Origin: Thermodesulfovibrionia bacterium
GTDB taxonomy: Bacteria > Nitrospirota > Thermodesulfovibrionia > UBA6902
NCBI GenBank assembly: GCA_947258735.1
Contig: CAMYJJ010000123.1
Span: 1 to 8,801 of the forward strand
DNA length: 8,801 bases
Direction: 5' to 3'
Below, one piece after another: positions 1 to 7,265 of this stretch; within the stretch, counting starts at the first letter, position 1, and every line of letters begins with the position of its first letter. A model generated the notes under the pieces. It searched no databases. It saw only the letters and a program-made list of their open reading frames with translations, and was not told the DNA's origin. The translations under genes were made by a program, and so were the position numbers.

Positions 1-2
1 AA

Positions 3-530
3 TTCAGTCGTCCAGAGGCATCATCCGGGGACGAGGTCATGGTGAAAATAATTATAGATAACTCAAGGACAGGCCATAAAATGCCTACAGGGAGCGCGGA
101 CCTCAGATTTATGTATCTTGATGTTAACGTCATTACCGGTGACAAAATCATGTCTCTTCCAGCTGTCCCTGCCGATAAATCGACCGGGTATGACGTAACA
201 GGATTGAATACGTCTGACATGTCAACATTTGGAGATAATATAACCAGGGGGATGCGCATTTACCGCTCCATATTTGTGGATACAATGGAGCGGCCGACCC
301 TGTCATCGTATGAGGCTGTTAAGATTATCTTTGATAATCGTATAGATGCATGTGAAATCCGGGAGGAAAACTACGCATTTCTTATACCTGATGATGTCAG
401 AGATGTCATCTCTTTTGAAGCCAGGTTATATTACGTGCCCTATCCGGCATCATTTGCGGAGAAGCTGGGATTGCCAGAACCGGAAGCATTTGAGATATCA
501 TCTATTAAGAAGCCGCTCATCATAAAGTAA
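3..530 (+). CDS. C-terminal fragment of a multihaem cytochrome-like exported protein (partial at window edge)
   Basis: The frame is open from base 3 to the TAA at 528-530 (175 codons), so the gene begins outside the window. The ATG at 39 is in frame but an unlikely start, because GAGG lies only 2 nt before it and conserved domain sequence begins at once. The segment NSRTGHKMPTGSADLRFMYL resembles the GH-x-(L/M/F)-PTG signature of the beta-sandwich domain that closes many multihaem c-type cytochromes. A later stretch (ENYAFLIP, then VISFEARLYYVPYP) fits the alternating strands of that fold. No CXXCH haem motif and only one Cys are visible, so any haem sites lie upstream. In that family the protein is periplasmic or outer-surface and carries electrons. 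The family call is from motif memory. A non-haem protein sharing this Ig-like domain is the alternative. Confidence 0.6.
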   Translation, partial: FSRPEASSGDEVMVKIIIDNSRTGHKMPTGSADLRFMYLDVNVITGDKIMSLPAVPADKSTGYDVTGLNTSDMSTFGDNITRGMRIYRSIFVDTMERPTLSSYEAVKIIFDNRIDACEIREENYAFLIPDDVRDVISFEARLYYVPYPASFAEKLGLPEPEAFEISSIKKPLIIK

Positions 531-565
531 ATTCCCTGTACCTCTTCAGTGTTTCATTTCTCCTG

Positions 566-594
566 TTGACCTTTTGTTCTCAGGTACATATACT
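566..594 (+). promoter_or_regulatory. Sigma70-type promoter for the beta-propeller gene
   Basis: TTGACC (566-571) and TATACT (589-594) are separated by exactly 17 bp, and each matches 5 of 6 consensus bases. Predicted transcription start is near 601, giving a leader of about 114 nt before the GTG at 715. It lies in the gap after the cytochrome-like gene, so the downstream gene can be transcribed on its own. Predicted from sequence only. Confidence 0.5.
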
Positions 595-613
595 ATTCCG
601 CAATTAGGGACAT

Positions 614-642
614 GGCTTTGAAATCATCTTCCATTTAAAGCC
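614..642 (+). promoter_or_regulatory. Stem-loop in the leader of the propeller gene
   Basis: GGCTTTGAA (614-622) pairs with TTTAAAGCC (634-642) in 9 pairs, one of them G-U, around an 11-nt loop. It lies about 13 nt downstream of the predicted transcription start. No T-run follows directly; the nearest (667-672) is some 25 nt on. It may be a 5' mRNA-stabilising hairpin or a weak terminator for read-through from the upstream gene. Function is not evident. Confidence 0.3.
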
Positions 643-714
643 TGAACAGAAAATAATTATATTGTTTTTTACTGCATTGCATGGCATTGCCGTAAAAGGG
701 GAAAGGAGCTTGTT

Positions 715-2352
715 GTGGGAAAGACAAGGTATTATTTTGTTGCAGTAATTTTTTTATGCATGTTTTTTATATCTTCTGCGTCAGGATATGAGAATGGACC
801 GGGCAGACAATGGGTCAATGTCAGCAATGGTATTAAGGATGCAGAGATAGAAGATGTTGTTGTCAGTAATCAGGACCCTGATGAGGTATACGTCATTTCA
901 GATAAGGCTGTTTACCTGTCGCATAATAGCGGAGAAAGCTGGTCTGAACGTCTCTCTTTCAGAACGACAGAGAACAGTATTAATGCAATTGCACTGTCAG
1001 GAGAATCAGACACCGTTTATGTTGGAACAGCTGATGGACTTTTCAAAGGCATGGATAAGGGATCAACATGGGAAAGAATTTTCAGGGGGGTGGGTGCGCT
1101 TGAGAATGCAGTATGTGCCGTTGCTGTCGCTGCCCGAAAATCAGAATTCATAATGATAGGGACAATGTCAGGCATCTTTTTAACAGAAGATGGCGGGAGA
1201 ACATGGTCAAAAGCAAAGAATATTCATGGTCAATCCGTTGTCACATCAATTGCAGCAAACGCGTCCAATCAGAACATTGTCTATGCTGCATCAAGTAAGG
1301 GAGCGTATAAAAGCATTGACCGTGGGGCCAGCTGGAACCGGATATATGAACTCATAACTCCAGAAGAAGACTATGAGTATCTGTTTGAAGATGAAGAAGA
1401 AGACATTTCTCACATCAAGTATATAATCAAAGCAAGAGATATTCTCGTTGATCCTGAAGATGATAAAATTATATATCTGGCCACTTCAAATGGTCTCTTC
1501 ATAAGTCCTGATGAAGGGGGTTCATGGAAACGTGCAGATAGTTCCGGACTGTTAAGCCGCAACATACGATCTGTTATTGCGACAGGGGATCATTCTCTGT
1601 ATGCAGCCACGGACAGAGGAGTATTCACACATACAGATGATTCATTCAGATGGCACGCACTGTCCGAGGGTCTTTCAACAACTGATATTCATTCTCTGGA
1701 TTATAGTGCACCTGCCGGATATGACAATATGGTTCTCTGGTCAGCATCCGGACACGGTGTTTTTAAGACTGAAAAATCGGTAGATGGTCAGTTGTCCGGA
1801 AAAAATGGAATGACGGTGGAACAGGCCCTGTCCATGTTTGCTCATGAGCCGTCACTAAGGGAGATACGGCAGGCTGCCATAGAATATGCCGAAGTGCAGC
1901 CTGAAAAAATTAAGAGGTGGAGAAAGGCAGCATCGAGAAAGGCATGGCTCCCTGATCTGAGACTGGCTTATGATGACGCAGATGACTGGCAAAGCAGTAC
2001 ATATTTCTACAAAAATACCTATGAAGAACAATATCTAACAGATGATGATATTACTGAGGGAAATGACAGGGGCTGGTCGGTTTCCCTCACATGGGAGCTC
2101 GGAGACCTGATCTACAACAGCGCCCAGACAACCATTGATGTCAGGTCCAGGCTGTTGGTCCAGTTAAGGGATGATATCCTGAATGAAGTCACCCGGCTGC
2201 ACTTTGAAAGGAGAAGAATGCAGATCGACATGATCACTGCTCCAGCACCAGACCTGGACAGCAGGATAAATAACGAACTCAGGCTGCAGGAACTCACTGC
2301 CGGAATCGATGCGCTGACAGGTTCATATCTTTCAAAAAGACTGAACCGGTAG
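715..2352 (+). CDS. Exported BNR/YCF48-type beta-propeller protein with TolC-like C-terminal domain
   Basis: A 545-aa protein. The GTG start is set by AGGAG at 704-708, 6 nt upstream. Residues 1-25 form a signal peptide (KTR, hydrophobic core VAVIFLCMFF, likely cleavage after SASG). Residues about 60-350 hold six S/T-x-D-x-G-x-x-W type repeats: SHNSGESW (69-76), KGMDKGSTW (111-119), TEDGGRTW (157-164), KSIDRGASW (199-207), SPDEGGSW (264-271) and a degenerate THTDDSFRW (305-313). Most are preceded by (G/A)T-x-x-G-(L/I)-F, as in propeller blades. An acidic insert (EEDYEYLFEDEEED, 217-230) separates blades 4 and 5. Residues about 366-545 differ: a helical segment with SRKAWLPDL, an acidic loop, the amphipathic strand WSVSLTWELGDLI, then long helices. 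That resembles the second half of an outer-membrane-factor (TolC) protomer. No sialidase active-site set is apparent. Probably a periplasmic or outer-membrane scaffold; the precise function is unknown. Confidence 0.8.
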   Translation: MGKTRYYFVAVIFLCMFFISSASGYENGPGRQWVNVSNGIKDAEIEDVVVSNQDPDEVYVISDKAVYLSHNSGESWSERLSFRTTENSINAIALSGESDTVYVGTADGLFKGMDKGSTWERIFRGVGALENAVCAVAVAARKSEFIMIGTMSGIFLTEDGGRTWSKAKNIHGQSVVTSIAANASNQNIVYAASSKGAYKSIDRGASWNRIYELITPEEDYEYLFEDEEEDISHIKYIIKARDILVDPEDDKIIYLATSNGLFISPDEGGSWKRADSSGLLSRNIRSVIATGDHSLYAATDRGVFTHTDDSFRWHALSEGLSTTDIHSLDYSAPAGYDNMVLWSASGHGVFKTEKSVDGQLSGKNGMTVEQALSMFAHEPSLREIRQAAIEYAEVQPEKIKRWRKAASRKAWLPDLRLAYDDADDWQSSTYFYKNTYEEQYLTDDDITEGNDRGWSVSLTWELGDLIYNSAQTTIDVRSRLLVQLRDDILNEVTRLHFERRRMQIDMITAPAPDLDSRINNELRLQELTAGIDALTGSYLSKRLNR

Positions 2353-2360
2353 TAAAAGAC

Positions 2361-2393
2361 AGGGATTAGGGATTAGGGATTAAGGATTAGGGA
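2361..2393 (+). repeat. Tandem heptamer array, unit AGGGATT
   Basis: Units are AGGGATT (2361-2367, 2368-2374, 2375-2381), AAGGATT (2382-2388) and a partial AGGGA (2389-2393), about 4.7 copies. The array begins 8 bp after the propeller stop codon, in a convergent spacer. It belongs with three other period-7 tracts in this window that have different unit sequences. Confidence 0.9.
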
Positions 2394-2434
2394 AATGACA
2401 TACATGCACAATGAATTGCCAGATATGAACTCAT

Positions 2435-2450
2435 ACTGAACCGTATCAGT
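2435..2450. other. Small hairpin inside the convergent spacer
   Basis: ACTGA (2435-2439) and TCAGT (2446-2450) form a 5-bp stem with a 6-nt loop. It sits between the heptamer array at 2361-2393 and the inverted relative of that array at 2467-2484. It is weak alone and may be the apex of a larger folded spacer. Confidence 0.3.
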
Positions 2451-2466
2451 GCTTCAAATCAAATAC

Positions 2467-2484
2467 TGAATCCTGATCCCTGAC
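2467..2484 (-). repeat. Inverted, diverged copy of the AGGGATT heptamer tract
   Basis: On the minus strand this reads AGGGATCAGGATT, with CAGGATT/CAGGGAT units in 7-bp register, a diverged match to the array at 2361-2393. The flanks also resemble each other: AGTAAAAGAC beside the first arm and, on the minus strand, AGTAGACAGT beside the second. The two arms could pair into an imperfect hairpin with roughly 75 nt between them, at a point where two genes converge. Confidence 0.5.
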
Positions 2485-2508
2485 CACTGTCTACTCACTA
2501 CAGCTTTA

Positions 2509-2676
2509 TTACAGTTTCTCAGCTTCATCGATGAGCATAACCGGGATGTCATCCTTAATATGATAGAGAAGTTTGCACGAGTCACAGATGAGCCCATCAC
2601 GGGAATCATTAAGCCTGATATCACCCTTGCATTTTGGACATGCGAGTATATCGAGAAGTTCTTTGTCTACAGGCAT
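2509..2676 (-). CDS. Trm112/YcaR (UPF0434)-like small zinc-ribbon protein
   Basis: A complete 55-aa gene. It starts at ATG (2676-2674) behind GAGGT (2685-2681) and ends at TAA (2511-2509). The protein begins MPVDKELLDILACPKCKGDI and ends with HIKDDIPVMLIDEAEKL. Both features are typical of the Trm112 family: an L-x-x-L-x-C-P-x-C opening and a (Y/F)-x-I-x-(D)-x-IPV-(M/L)-L close. Four cysteines at 13, 16, 31 and 34 give two CxxC knuckles, a complete zinc site. Family knowledge: Trm112 proteins stabilise and activate S-adenosylmethionine-dependent methyltransferases acting on tRNA, rRNA and release factors; bacterial members are less well characterised. It lies antisense to its neighbours, convergent with the propeller gene and divergent from argS, with its own promoter. 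The family call is firm; the partner enzyme cannot be named. Confidence 0.9.
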   Translation of the reverse strand: MPVDKELLDILACPKCKGDIRLNDSRDGLICDSCKLLYHIKDDIPVMLIDEAEKL

Positions 2677-2700
2677 ATTTACCTCGAATTAAGTTTTATA

Positions 2701-2730
2701 ATAATAGCAGTATGATGGGTGCTATCTCAA
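2701..2730 (-). promoter_or_regulatory. Sigma70-type promoter for the Trm112-like gene
   Basis: Read on the minus strand, TTGAGA (2730-2725) and TATTAT (2706-2701) are 18 bp apart, each matching 5 of 6 consensus bases. The start site would be near 2694, giving a leader of roughly 18 nt that contains the GAGGT ribosome site. Position and strength agree with independent expression of the small gene. Confidence 0.5.
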
Positions 2731-2768
2731 GTCGTTTCTCGCTTTTCCTTTGTCGAACCTCTCCTGTC

Positions 2769-2793
2769 CGGGCGAATAGCAATATGCCCCTAC
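2769..2793 (-). repeat. Degenerate GTAGGGGC palindromic repeat
   Basis: On the minus strand this starts GTAGGGGC (2793-2786), continues ATATTGCTATTC and closes with GCCC near 2770. The outer arms match those of the repeats at 5139-5166 and 7266-7293, but the core is different and pairs imperfectly: four outer G-C pairs, then mismatches. On the plus strand the tract is followed by ACAAAG; copy 5139-5166 is followed by AAAT in the similar string TACAAAT. It lies in the divergent Trm112/argS spacer. Confidence 0.5.
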
Positions 2794-2810
2794 AAAGATA
2801 ACCTGCCTTT

Positions 2811-2845
2811 ACCTATAACCCATTACCTGTTACCCATTACTCAAA
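2811..2845 (+). repeat. Tandem heptamer array, unit ACCCATT/ACCTGTT
   Basis: Five units stand in exact 7-bp register: ACCTATA, ACCCATT, ACCTGTT, ACCCATT, ACTCAAA. The TAACCTG at 2799-2805 looks like a further relative out of register. The tract lies in the divergent spacer upstream of the argS promoter, 18 bp past the palindrome at 2769-2793. Confidence 0.7.
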
Positions 2846-2870
2846 AATCCGCCAGCAGCTCTTTTCCAAT

Positions 2871-2899
2871 TTGACTTACTTCAGGGCTATCCTTAAACT
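2871..2899 (+). promoter_or_regulatory. Candidate argS promoter adjoining the start codon
   Basis: TTGACT (2871-2876, 5 of 6) and TAAACT (2894-2899, 4 of 6) are separated by 17 bp. The predicted start of transcription, 2905-2907, is one to three bases before the argS ATG at 2908. No Shine-Dalgarno sequence lies between -10 and ATG, which fits a leaderless or nearly leaderless message. An upstream start with read-through cannot be excluded. Confidence 0.4.
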
Positions 2900-2907
2900 T
2901 ATTGTTC

Positions 2908-4575
2908 ATGAAACAGGAAGTGATAAAATCTTTGCAAATAGCATTTGAAAGCCTGAAAGAACAGTGGGGTATTGACACTCTTCCAGAGGTTGAAGTTGAG
3001 ATCCCGAGGGATGATACAATGGGGGATTTTGCATCATCATCAGCAATGAAACTTGCCAAAACACTTAAGAAATCTCCCAGGGAAATAGCAAATGAGATTG
3101 TTACGAAATTGATTGAACAATCGTCAGATCTCTATGAGAGTATTACTGTAGCAGGCCCGGGATTTATTAATTTCAGGTTTAATAAAGGTTTTTTTCAGAG
3201 TCAGCTAAAAGCGCTACTGAAAGGTGACGAATTGTTTCTTCGGTCGGATATAGGTAAAGGACAGAAAATCCAGATTGAGTTTGTGAGCGCAAACCCTACA
3301 GGTCCGTTGCATATAGGACATGGCAGAGGTGCGGCAGTAGGGAATGCTCTCTGCAACATCCTGGAAGCGGCCGGATATAACGTAGAGAGGGAGTTCTATA
3401 TAAATGATGCGGGGCTGCAGATTAATCTGCTCGGGCAATCTGTATATGCAAGGTATCAGCAGCTGCTTGGTAATGACATTGCATTCCCTGAAGACGGATA
3501 TAAAGGAGAATATATCGAGTCTCTTGCGAGGTTGATTAATGAAACATATGGCAATACATATCTGGACCAGTCATTTGATGAATGCAGCGGTCCCATAACA
3601 GAGTTCGCATATAACATGATGCTGGACAATATTAAACATGACCTGAAGGATTTCGGGATCATCTTTGACAGGTGGCAGAGTGAAAAAGATCTTCATGAAA
3701 ATGGAATGGTCGGTACAGCTTTAGATTCATTGAACGATAAAGGCCTGCTCTTTGAAGAAGGAGGCGCACACTGGTTCAGATCAACTGCTTTTGGGGATGA
3801 TAAGGACAGGGTCGTGAAAAAGAAGGACGGTGAATTTACCTATTTTGCCTCTGATATTTCTTATCATAAAAACAAACTTGACAGGGGATTTGATGAGATT
3901 ATTGACATATGGGGTGCTGACCATCATGGGTATATACAAAGGATACGGTCTGTACTTGAGGCGTTTGATCTGCCCAAAGATAAATTCAGGGTGATTTTAA
4001 TTCAGATGGTAAGTCTTTTGAGACATGGTGAACCTGTTCAGATGTCAAAAAGGGCAGGGGCATTCGTAACACTCAGGGAAGTGATAGAAGAAGTAGGCCC
4101 TGACATTACCAAATTTATTTTTCTTACAAGAAAGGCTGACAGTCACCTTGATTTTGATATTGATGTTGCAAAGGAACAGTCTGCTGAAAATCCTGTTTTT
4201 TATGTCCAGTATGCTTTTGCGCGTATCTCCAGTATCTTTCGTCAGGCCAGTGAAAAGAGAGTCTGGAGACTGGAGTCAGGAGTACAAGAGGCTGATCTCA
4301 CGCTGCTGACTGAGAGTGAAGAAATTACTCTTATTAAAAAGTTGTTGCAGTATCCCATGGTGTTTGAAGGAGCTGCAATTGCCTGCGAGCCTCACAGGAT
4401 AACGTATTATCTCCAGGAACTTGCCGGAGTCTTTCATGGATATTATTATAAACACAGGGTAATATCTGATGACAATCAACTTACATGTGCGAGGCTCAGT
4501 CTTTGCAGGGGAGTAAAGATAATTCTGGAAGAAGGCCTGAAACTTCTCGGGGTGAGCACACCGGAGAAGATGTAA
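2908..4575 (+). CDS. argS: Arginyl-tRNA synthetase
   Basis: Class Ia synthetase that joins arginine to tRNA-Arg using ATP in the cytoplasm. It has 555 residues, within the usual 550-590. The N-terminal additive domain covers about 1-110 (MGDFASSSAMKLAK at 38-51, VAGPGFINF at 81-89). The catalytic Rossmann fold carries FVSANPTGPLHIGHGR with HIGH at 135-138. It continues through YINDAG (164-169) and WGADHHGY (335-342) to the KMSKS-loop variant QMSKR (378-382). The helical anticodon-binding domain follows and ends in the typical LLGVSTPEKM. The ATG at 2908 is preferred over the in-frame TTG at 2902, because it gives the usual MKxxV-xxL opening and falls just after the predicted transcription start. 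No ribosome site is visible. It is divergent from the Trm112-like gene. Nothing suggests damage. Confidence 0.97.
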   Translation: MKQEVIKSLQIAFESLKEQWGIDTLPEVEVEIPRDDTMGDFASSSAMKLAKTLKKSPREIANEIVTKLIEQSSDLYESITVAGPGFINFRFNKGFFQSQLKALLKGDELFLRSDIGKGQKIQIEFVSANPTGPLHIGHGRGAAVGNALCNILEAAGYNVEREFYINDAGLQINLLGQSVYARYQQLLGNDIAFPEDGYKGEYIESLARLINETYGNTYLDQSFDECSGPITEFAYNMMLDNIKHDLKDFGIIFDRWQSEKDLHENGMVGTALDSLNDKGLLFEEGGAHWFRSTAFGDDKDRVVKKKDGEFTYFASDISYHKNKLDRGFDEIIDIWGADHHGYIQRIRSVLEAFDLPKDKFRVILIQMVSLLRHGEPVQMSKRAGAFVTLREVIEEVGPDITKFIFLTRKADSHLDFDIDVAKEQSAENPVFYVQYAFARISSIFRQASEKRVWRLESGVQEADLTLLTESEEITLIKKLLQYPMVFEGAAIACEPHRITYYLQELAGVFHGYYYKHRVISDDNQLTCARLSLCRGVKIILEEGLKLLGVSTPEKM

Positions 4576-4586
4576 TATAAAAAACG

Positions 4587-4614
4587 TGTCCGCCGACCGT
4601 CTTCCGCTGACCGT
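4587..4614 (-). repeat. Inverted heptamer arm before the CGGACAG array
   Basis: Read on the minus strand the tract carries ACGGTCAGCGGA and ACGGTCGGCGGACA, the same kind of unit as the array at 4628-4669. TCCGCTGACCGT (4603-4614) can pair with ACGGACAGCGGA (4652-4663) at 11 of 12 positions. TGTCCGC (4587-4593) can pair with GCGGACA (4659-4665) perfectly as an alternative. It lies about 10 bp past the argS stop, so the fold may shape the 3' end of the argS message. Confidence 0.55.
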
Positions 4615-4627
4615 AAACAAGTAACAG

Positions 4628-4669
4628 ACTACGGACTACGGAATACGGACAACGGACAGCGGACAGCGG
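4628..4669 (+). repeat. Tandem heptamer array, units ACTACGG to ACAGCGG
   Basis: Six units stand in perfect 7-bp register: ACTACGG, ACTACGG, AATACGG, ACAACGG, ACAGCGG, ACAGCGG. The unit drifts along the array, as expected when new copies arise by local duplication. The array stops 4 bp before the GGGAG ribosome site of the CopD-like gene, so a change in copy number would alter the leader of that gene but not its frame. Confidence 0.85.
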
Positions 4670-4684
4670 AGCTGGGAGATTACC

Positions 4685-5125
4685 ATGGAATACATCATCG
4701 CCTTGACCATTCATATATTGTCCATCGTCATCTGGATCGGGGGAGTAGCATTTGTGACTCTGGTAACTTTCCCTATGATACGCAGGATGGATAAATCACT
4801 GGAAATGGTCATGATGTTCCAGGGAACTGAACACAGGTTTGGTAAGATTGCAAAGGTAATGGTGATTCTTGCCGGATTGTCCGGACTATATCTTATATAT
4901 GAAAAAGGCACCAGTTTTGGTGTATGGCTCATGATAGTTATATGGTCTTTCTATGCAGCCCTCCTGTTCGGGCTTGAAAAGATGATATTTAAAAAACTCT
5001 TTGGTCAGCCCTCAAACGTTATGGACACCAAAAAAGTGTTTAATATTCTCCAGACATTTCATTGGATCGTGCTCGGGTTGAGTTTTCTGGCGATAATAGC
5101 AGGAATATATGCAGGTCATTATTAA
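4685..5125 (+). CDS. CopD-like four-helix integral membrane protein
   Basis: A 146-aa protein starting at ATG behind GGGAG (4674-4678, 6-nt spacing). Four hydrophobic segments are visible, at about 4-29, 56-72, 78-97 and 122-143, so it is an inner-membrane protein. The opening HILSIVIWIGGVAFVT (His10, Trp17, Gly19-Gly20) is the signature shared by small CopD/DUF4149-type membrane proteins. Further histidines lie at 50, at 126 (start of the last helix) and at 145. Paired His in these families may bind haem or copper, but no activity can be read from this sequence. A basic loop (KKLFGQPSNVMDTKK) separates helices 3 and 4. It follows argS by 109 bp and precedes tgt by 51 bp on the same strand, so co-transcription with tgt is possible. 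The family level is fairly sure, the function unknown. Confidence 0.75.
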   Translation: MEYIIALTIHILSIVIWIGGVAFVTLVTFPMIRRMDKSLEMVMMFQGTEHRFGKIAKVMVILAGLSGLYLIYEKGTSFGVWLMIVIWSFYAALLFGLEKMIFKKLFGQPSNVMDTKKVFNILQTFHWIVLGLSFLAIIAGIYAGHY

Positions 5126-5131
5126 TCTTAA

Positions 5132-6335
<1,204 letters not shown>

Positions 6336-6337
<2 letters not shown>

Positions 6338-6359
6338 GGGCATGGCACGAAGTGCCCCT
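6336..6359 (+). terminator. Palindromic repeat forming a hairpin at the tgt stop codon (GGGGC family)
   Basis: AGGGGCA (6336-6342) and TGCCCCT (6353-6359) form a 7-bp stem. An alternative inner stem, GGCAC/GTGCC (6344-6348 with 6352-6356), has a 3-nt loop. The outer arms match the other GTAGGGGC repeats; the core, TGGCACGAAG, differs. The tgt stop TAG (6335-6337) is the beginning of the left arm. Only a short T-run (6363-6365) follows, so termination would be weak, but the position suits a 3' end or mRNA-protecting element. Confidence 0.5.
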
Positions 6360-6364
6360 GCATT

Positions 6365-6373
6365 TGATATAAT
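6365..6373 (+). promoter_or_regulatory. Extended -10 promoter abutting the TIGR01777-family gene
   Basis: TGATATAAT is a full extended -10 (TG-N-TATAAT with perfect TATAAT, 6368-6373). No convincing -35 lies 16-18 bp upstream, where the palindrome is found; extended -10 promoters need it less. Transcription would start at about 6379-6381, on the ATG at 6380, and no ribosome site is present. This predicts a leaderless message. Confidence 0.55.
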
Positions 6374-6379
6374 GACAAC

Positions 6380-7264
6380 ATGAATATTCTTATAACAGGA
6401 GGAAGAGGATTTGTAGGATCAGCTCTGAGCAGGGAACTCCGGACTGCAGGGCATGATGTAGTTATTACAACCAGGAAGGAATCAGAATCTCAAAGCGAAT
6501 TAACATGGAACCCTCCTTCACTTATTCCTCCAAATAAGATTTCAAAATTTAAAGCAATAGTAAACCTTGCAGGTGATTCAATATATTCAGACAGGTGGAC
6601 GAAAGATAAAAAAGAACGGATTCGATCAAGCCGCGTCAATACAACACACTATCTCATTGAGTCAATCAAAAATGCGGATGTAAAACCTGAGATATTAATA
6701 AATGCTTCAGCTGTAGGTTTTTACGGCCCGAGTGGTAATGAAGAAATCACTGAAAACGTTTCAGCAGGTGAGGACTTTCTTGCTTCGGTGTGTAAAGAAT
6801 GGGAATCTGAGGCCCTAAAGGCAGAGAAGCTGGGAGTAAGGACAGTTATCACACGGTTTGGATTGGTGCTTGGGAAAAATGGGGGAGCGCTGCAAAAAAT
6901 GATACCTCCTTTTAAGGCATATGCAGGAGGGTATCTCGGTACTGGAAAACAGTGGATGTCCTGGGTACATGTTGAAGATGTATCCGGGTTTATTAAATAT
7001 GCAATAGAGCATAGTAAGATTTCCGGTATGTATAATCTCACATCACCCAATCCTATCACCAACAAGGATTTCGGTACGGTGTTGGGAAAGGCCCTTGGCA
7101 GACCGTCGATATTCCCGGTGCCCGGATTTGTCCTGAAAGCTGTGCTGGGCGAGTTTGGTGAAATATTACTGACAGGCCAGCGATGTATCCCTGAGAGGGC
7201 ATTAACTGCAGGGTATACGTTTAAATATCCAGCATTGGACGAAGCACTTAAATCTATCTTATGA
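6380..7264 (+). CDS. TIGR01777/YfcH-family NAD(P)-binding SDR protein
   Basis: A 294-aa protein, close to the usual size for the family. The N-terminal Rossmann motif TGGRGFVG (6-13, G7/G10/G13) binds NAD(P). The family marks follow: VNLAGDSI-x-x-x-RW (61-73), INASAVGFYG (107-116), ITRFGLVLG (157-165), GTGKQWMSWVHVEDV (187-201) and YNLTSPNPITN (218-228). The C-terminal part (about 245-294, with LLTGQR and P-x-x-A-LTAGYTFKYP) is the DUF1731-type tail. Family members are annotated as sugar-nucleotide epimerase-like, though their substrate is generally unknown; E. coli YfcH is an example. The classical YxxxK catalytic pair is not obvious, as in other members. The start at 6380 follows directly from the Rossmann strand and the -10 element 6 nt before it. 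It is 42 bp downstream of tgt on the same strand and convergent with the next gene. Confidence 0.9.
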   Translation: MNILITGGRGFVGSALSRELRTAGHDVVITTRKESESQSELTWNPPSLIPPNKISKFKAIVNLAGDSIYSDRWTKDKKERIRSSRVNTTHYLIESIKNADVKPEILINASAVGFYGPSGNEEITENVSAGEDFLASVCKEWESEALKAEKLGVRTVITRFGLVLGKNGGALQKMIPPFKAYAGGYLGTGKQWMSWVHVEDVSGFIKYAIEHSKISGMYNLTSPNPITNKDFGTVLGKALGRPSIFPVPGFVLKAVLGEFGEILLTGQRCIPERALTAGYTFKYPALDEALKSIL

Positions 7265-7265
7265 A

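Noticed and set aside
3..530. Full-length small protein starting at the ATG at 39
   Set aside because: The frame stays open upstream to the window edge, the conserved domain starts immediately after this ATG, and GAGG is too close to act as a ribosome site.
674..690. Direct repeat GCATTGC at 674-680 and 684-690
   Set aside because: Two 7-base copies 10 bp apart could arise by chance. No third copy or dyad supports an operator.
715..1790. Sialidase/neuraminidase call from the BNR-type repeats
   Set aside because: The repeats mark a propeller fold only. No sialidase arginine triad or Tyr/Glu pair could be identified.
2361..2393. Telomere-like or CRISPR-like reading of the AGGGATT array
   Set aside because: Units are 7 bp with no spacers, the array is internal to a gene-dense region, and no cas genes are present.
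2902..2907. TTG start for argS at 2902
   Set aside because: It adds only MF before the usual ATG opening, has no ribosome site, and may lie before the predicted transcription start.
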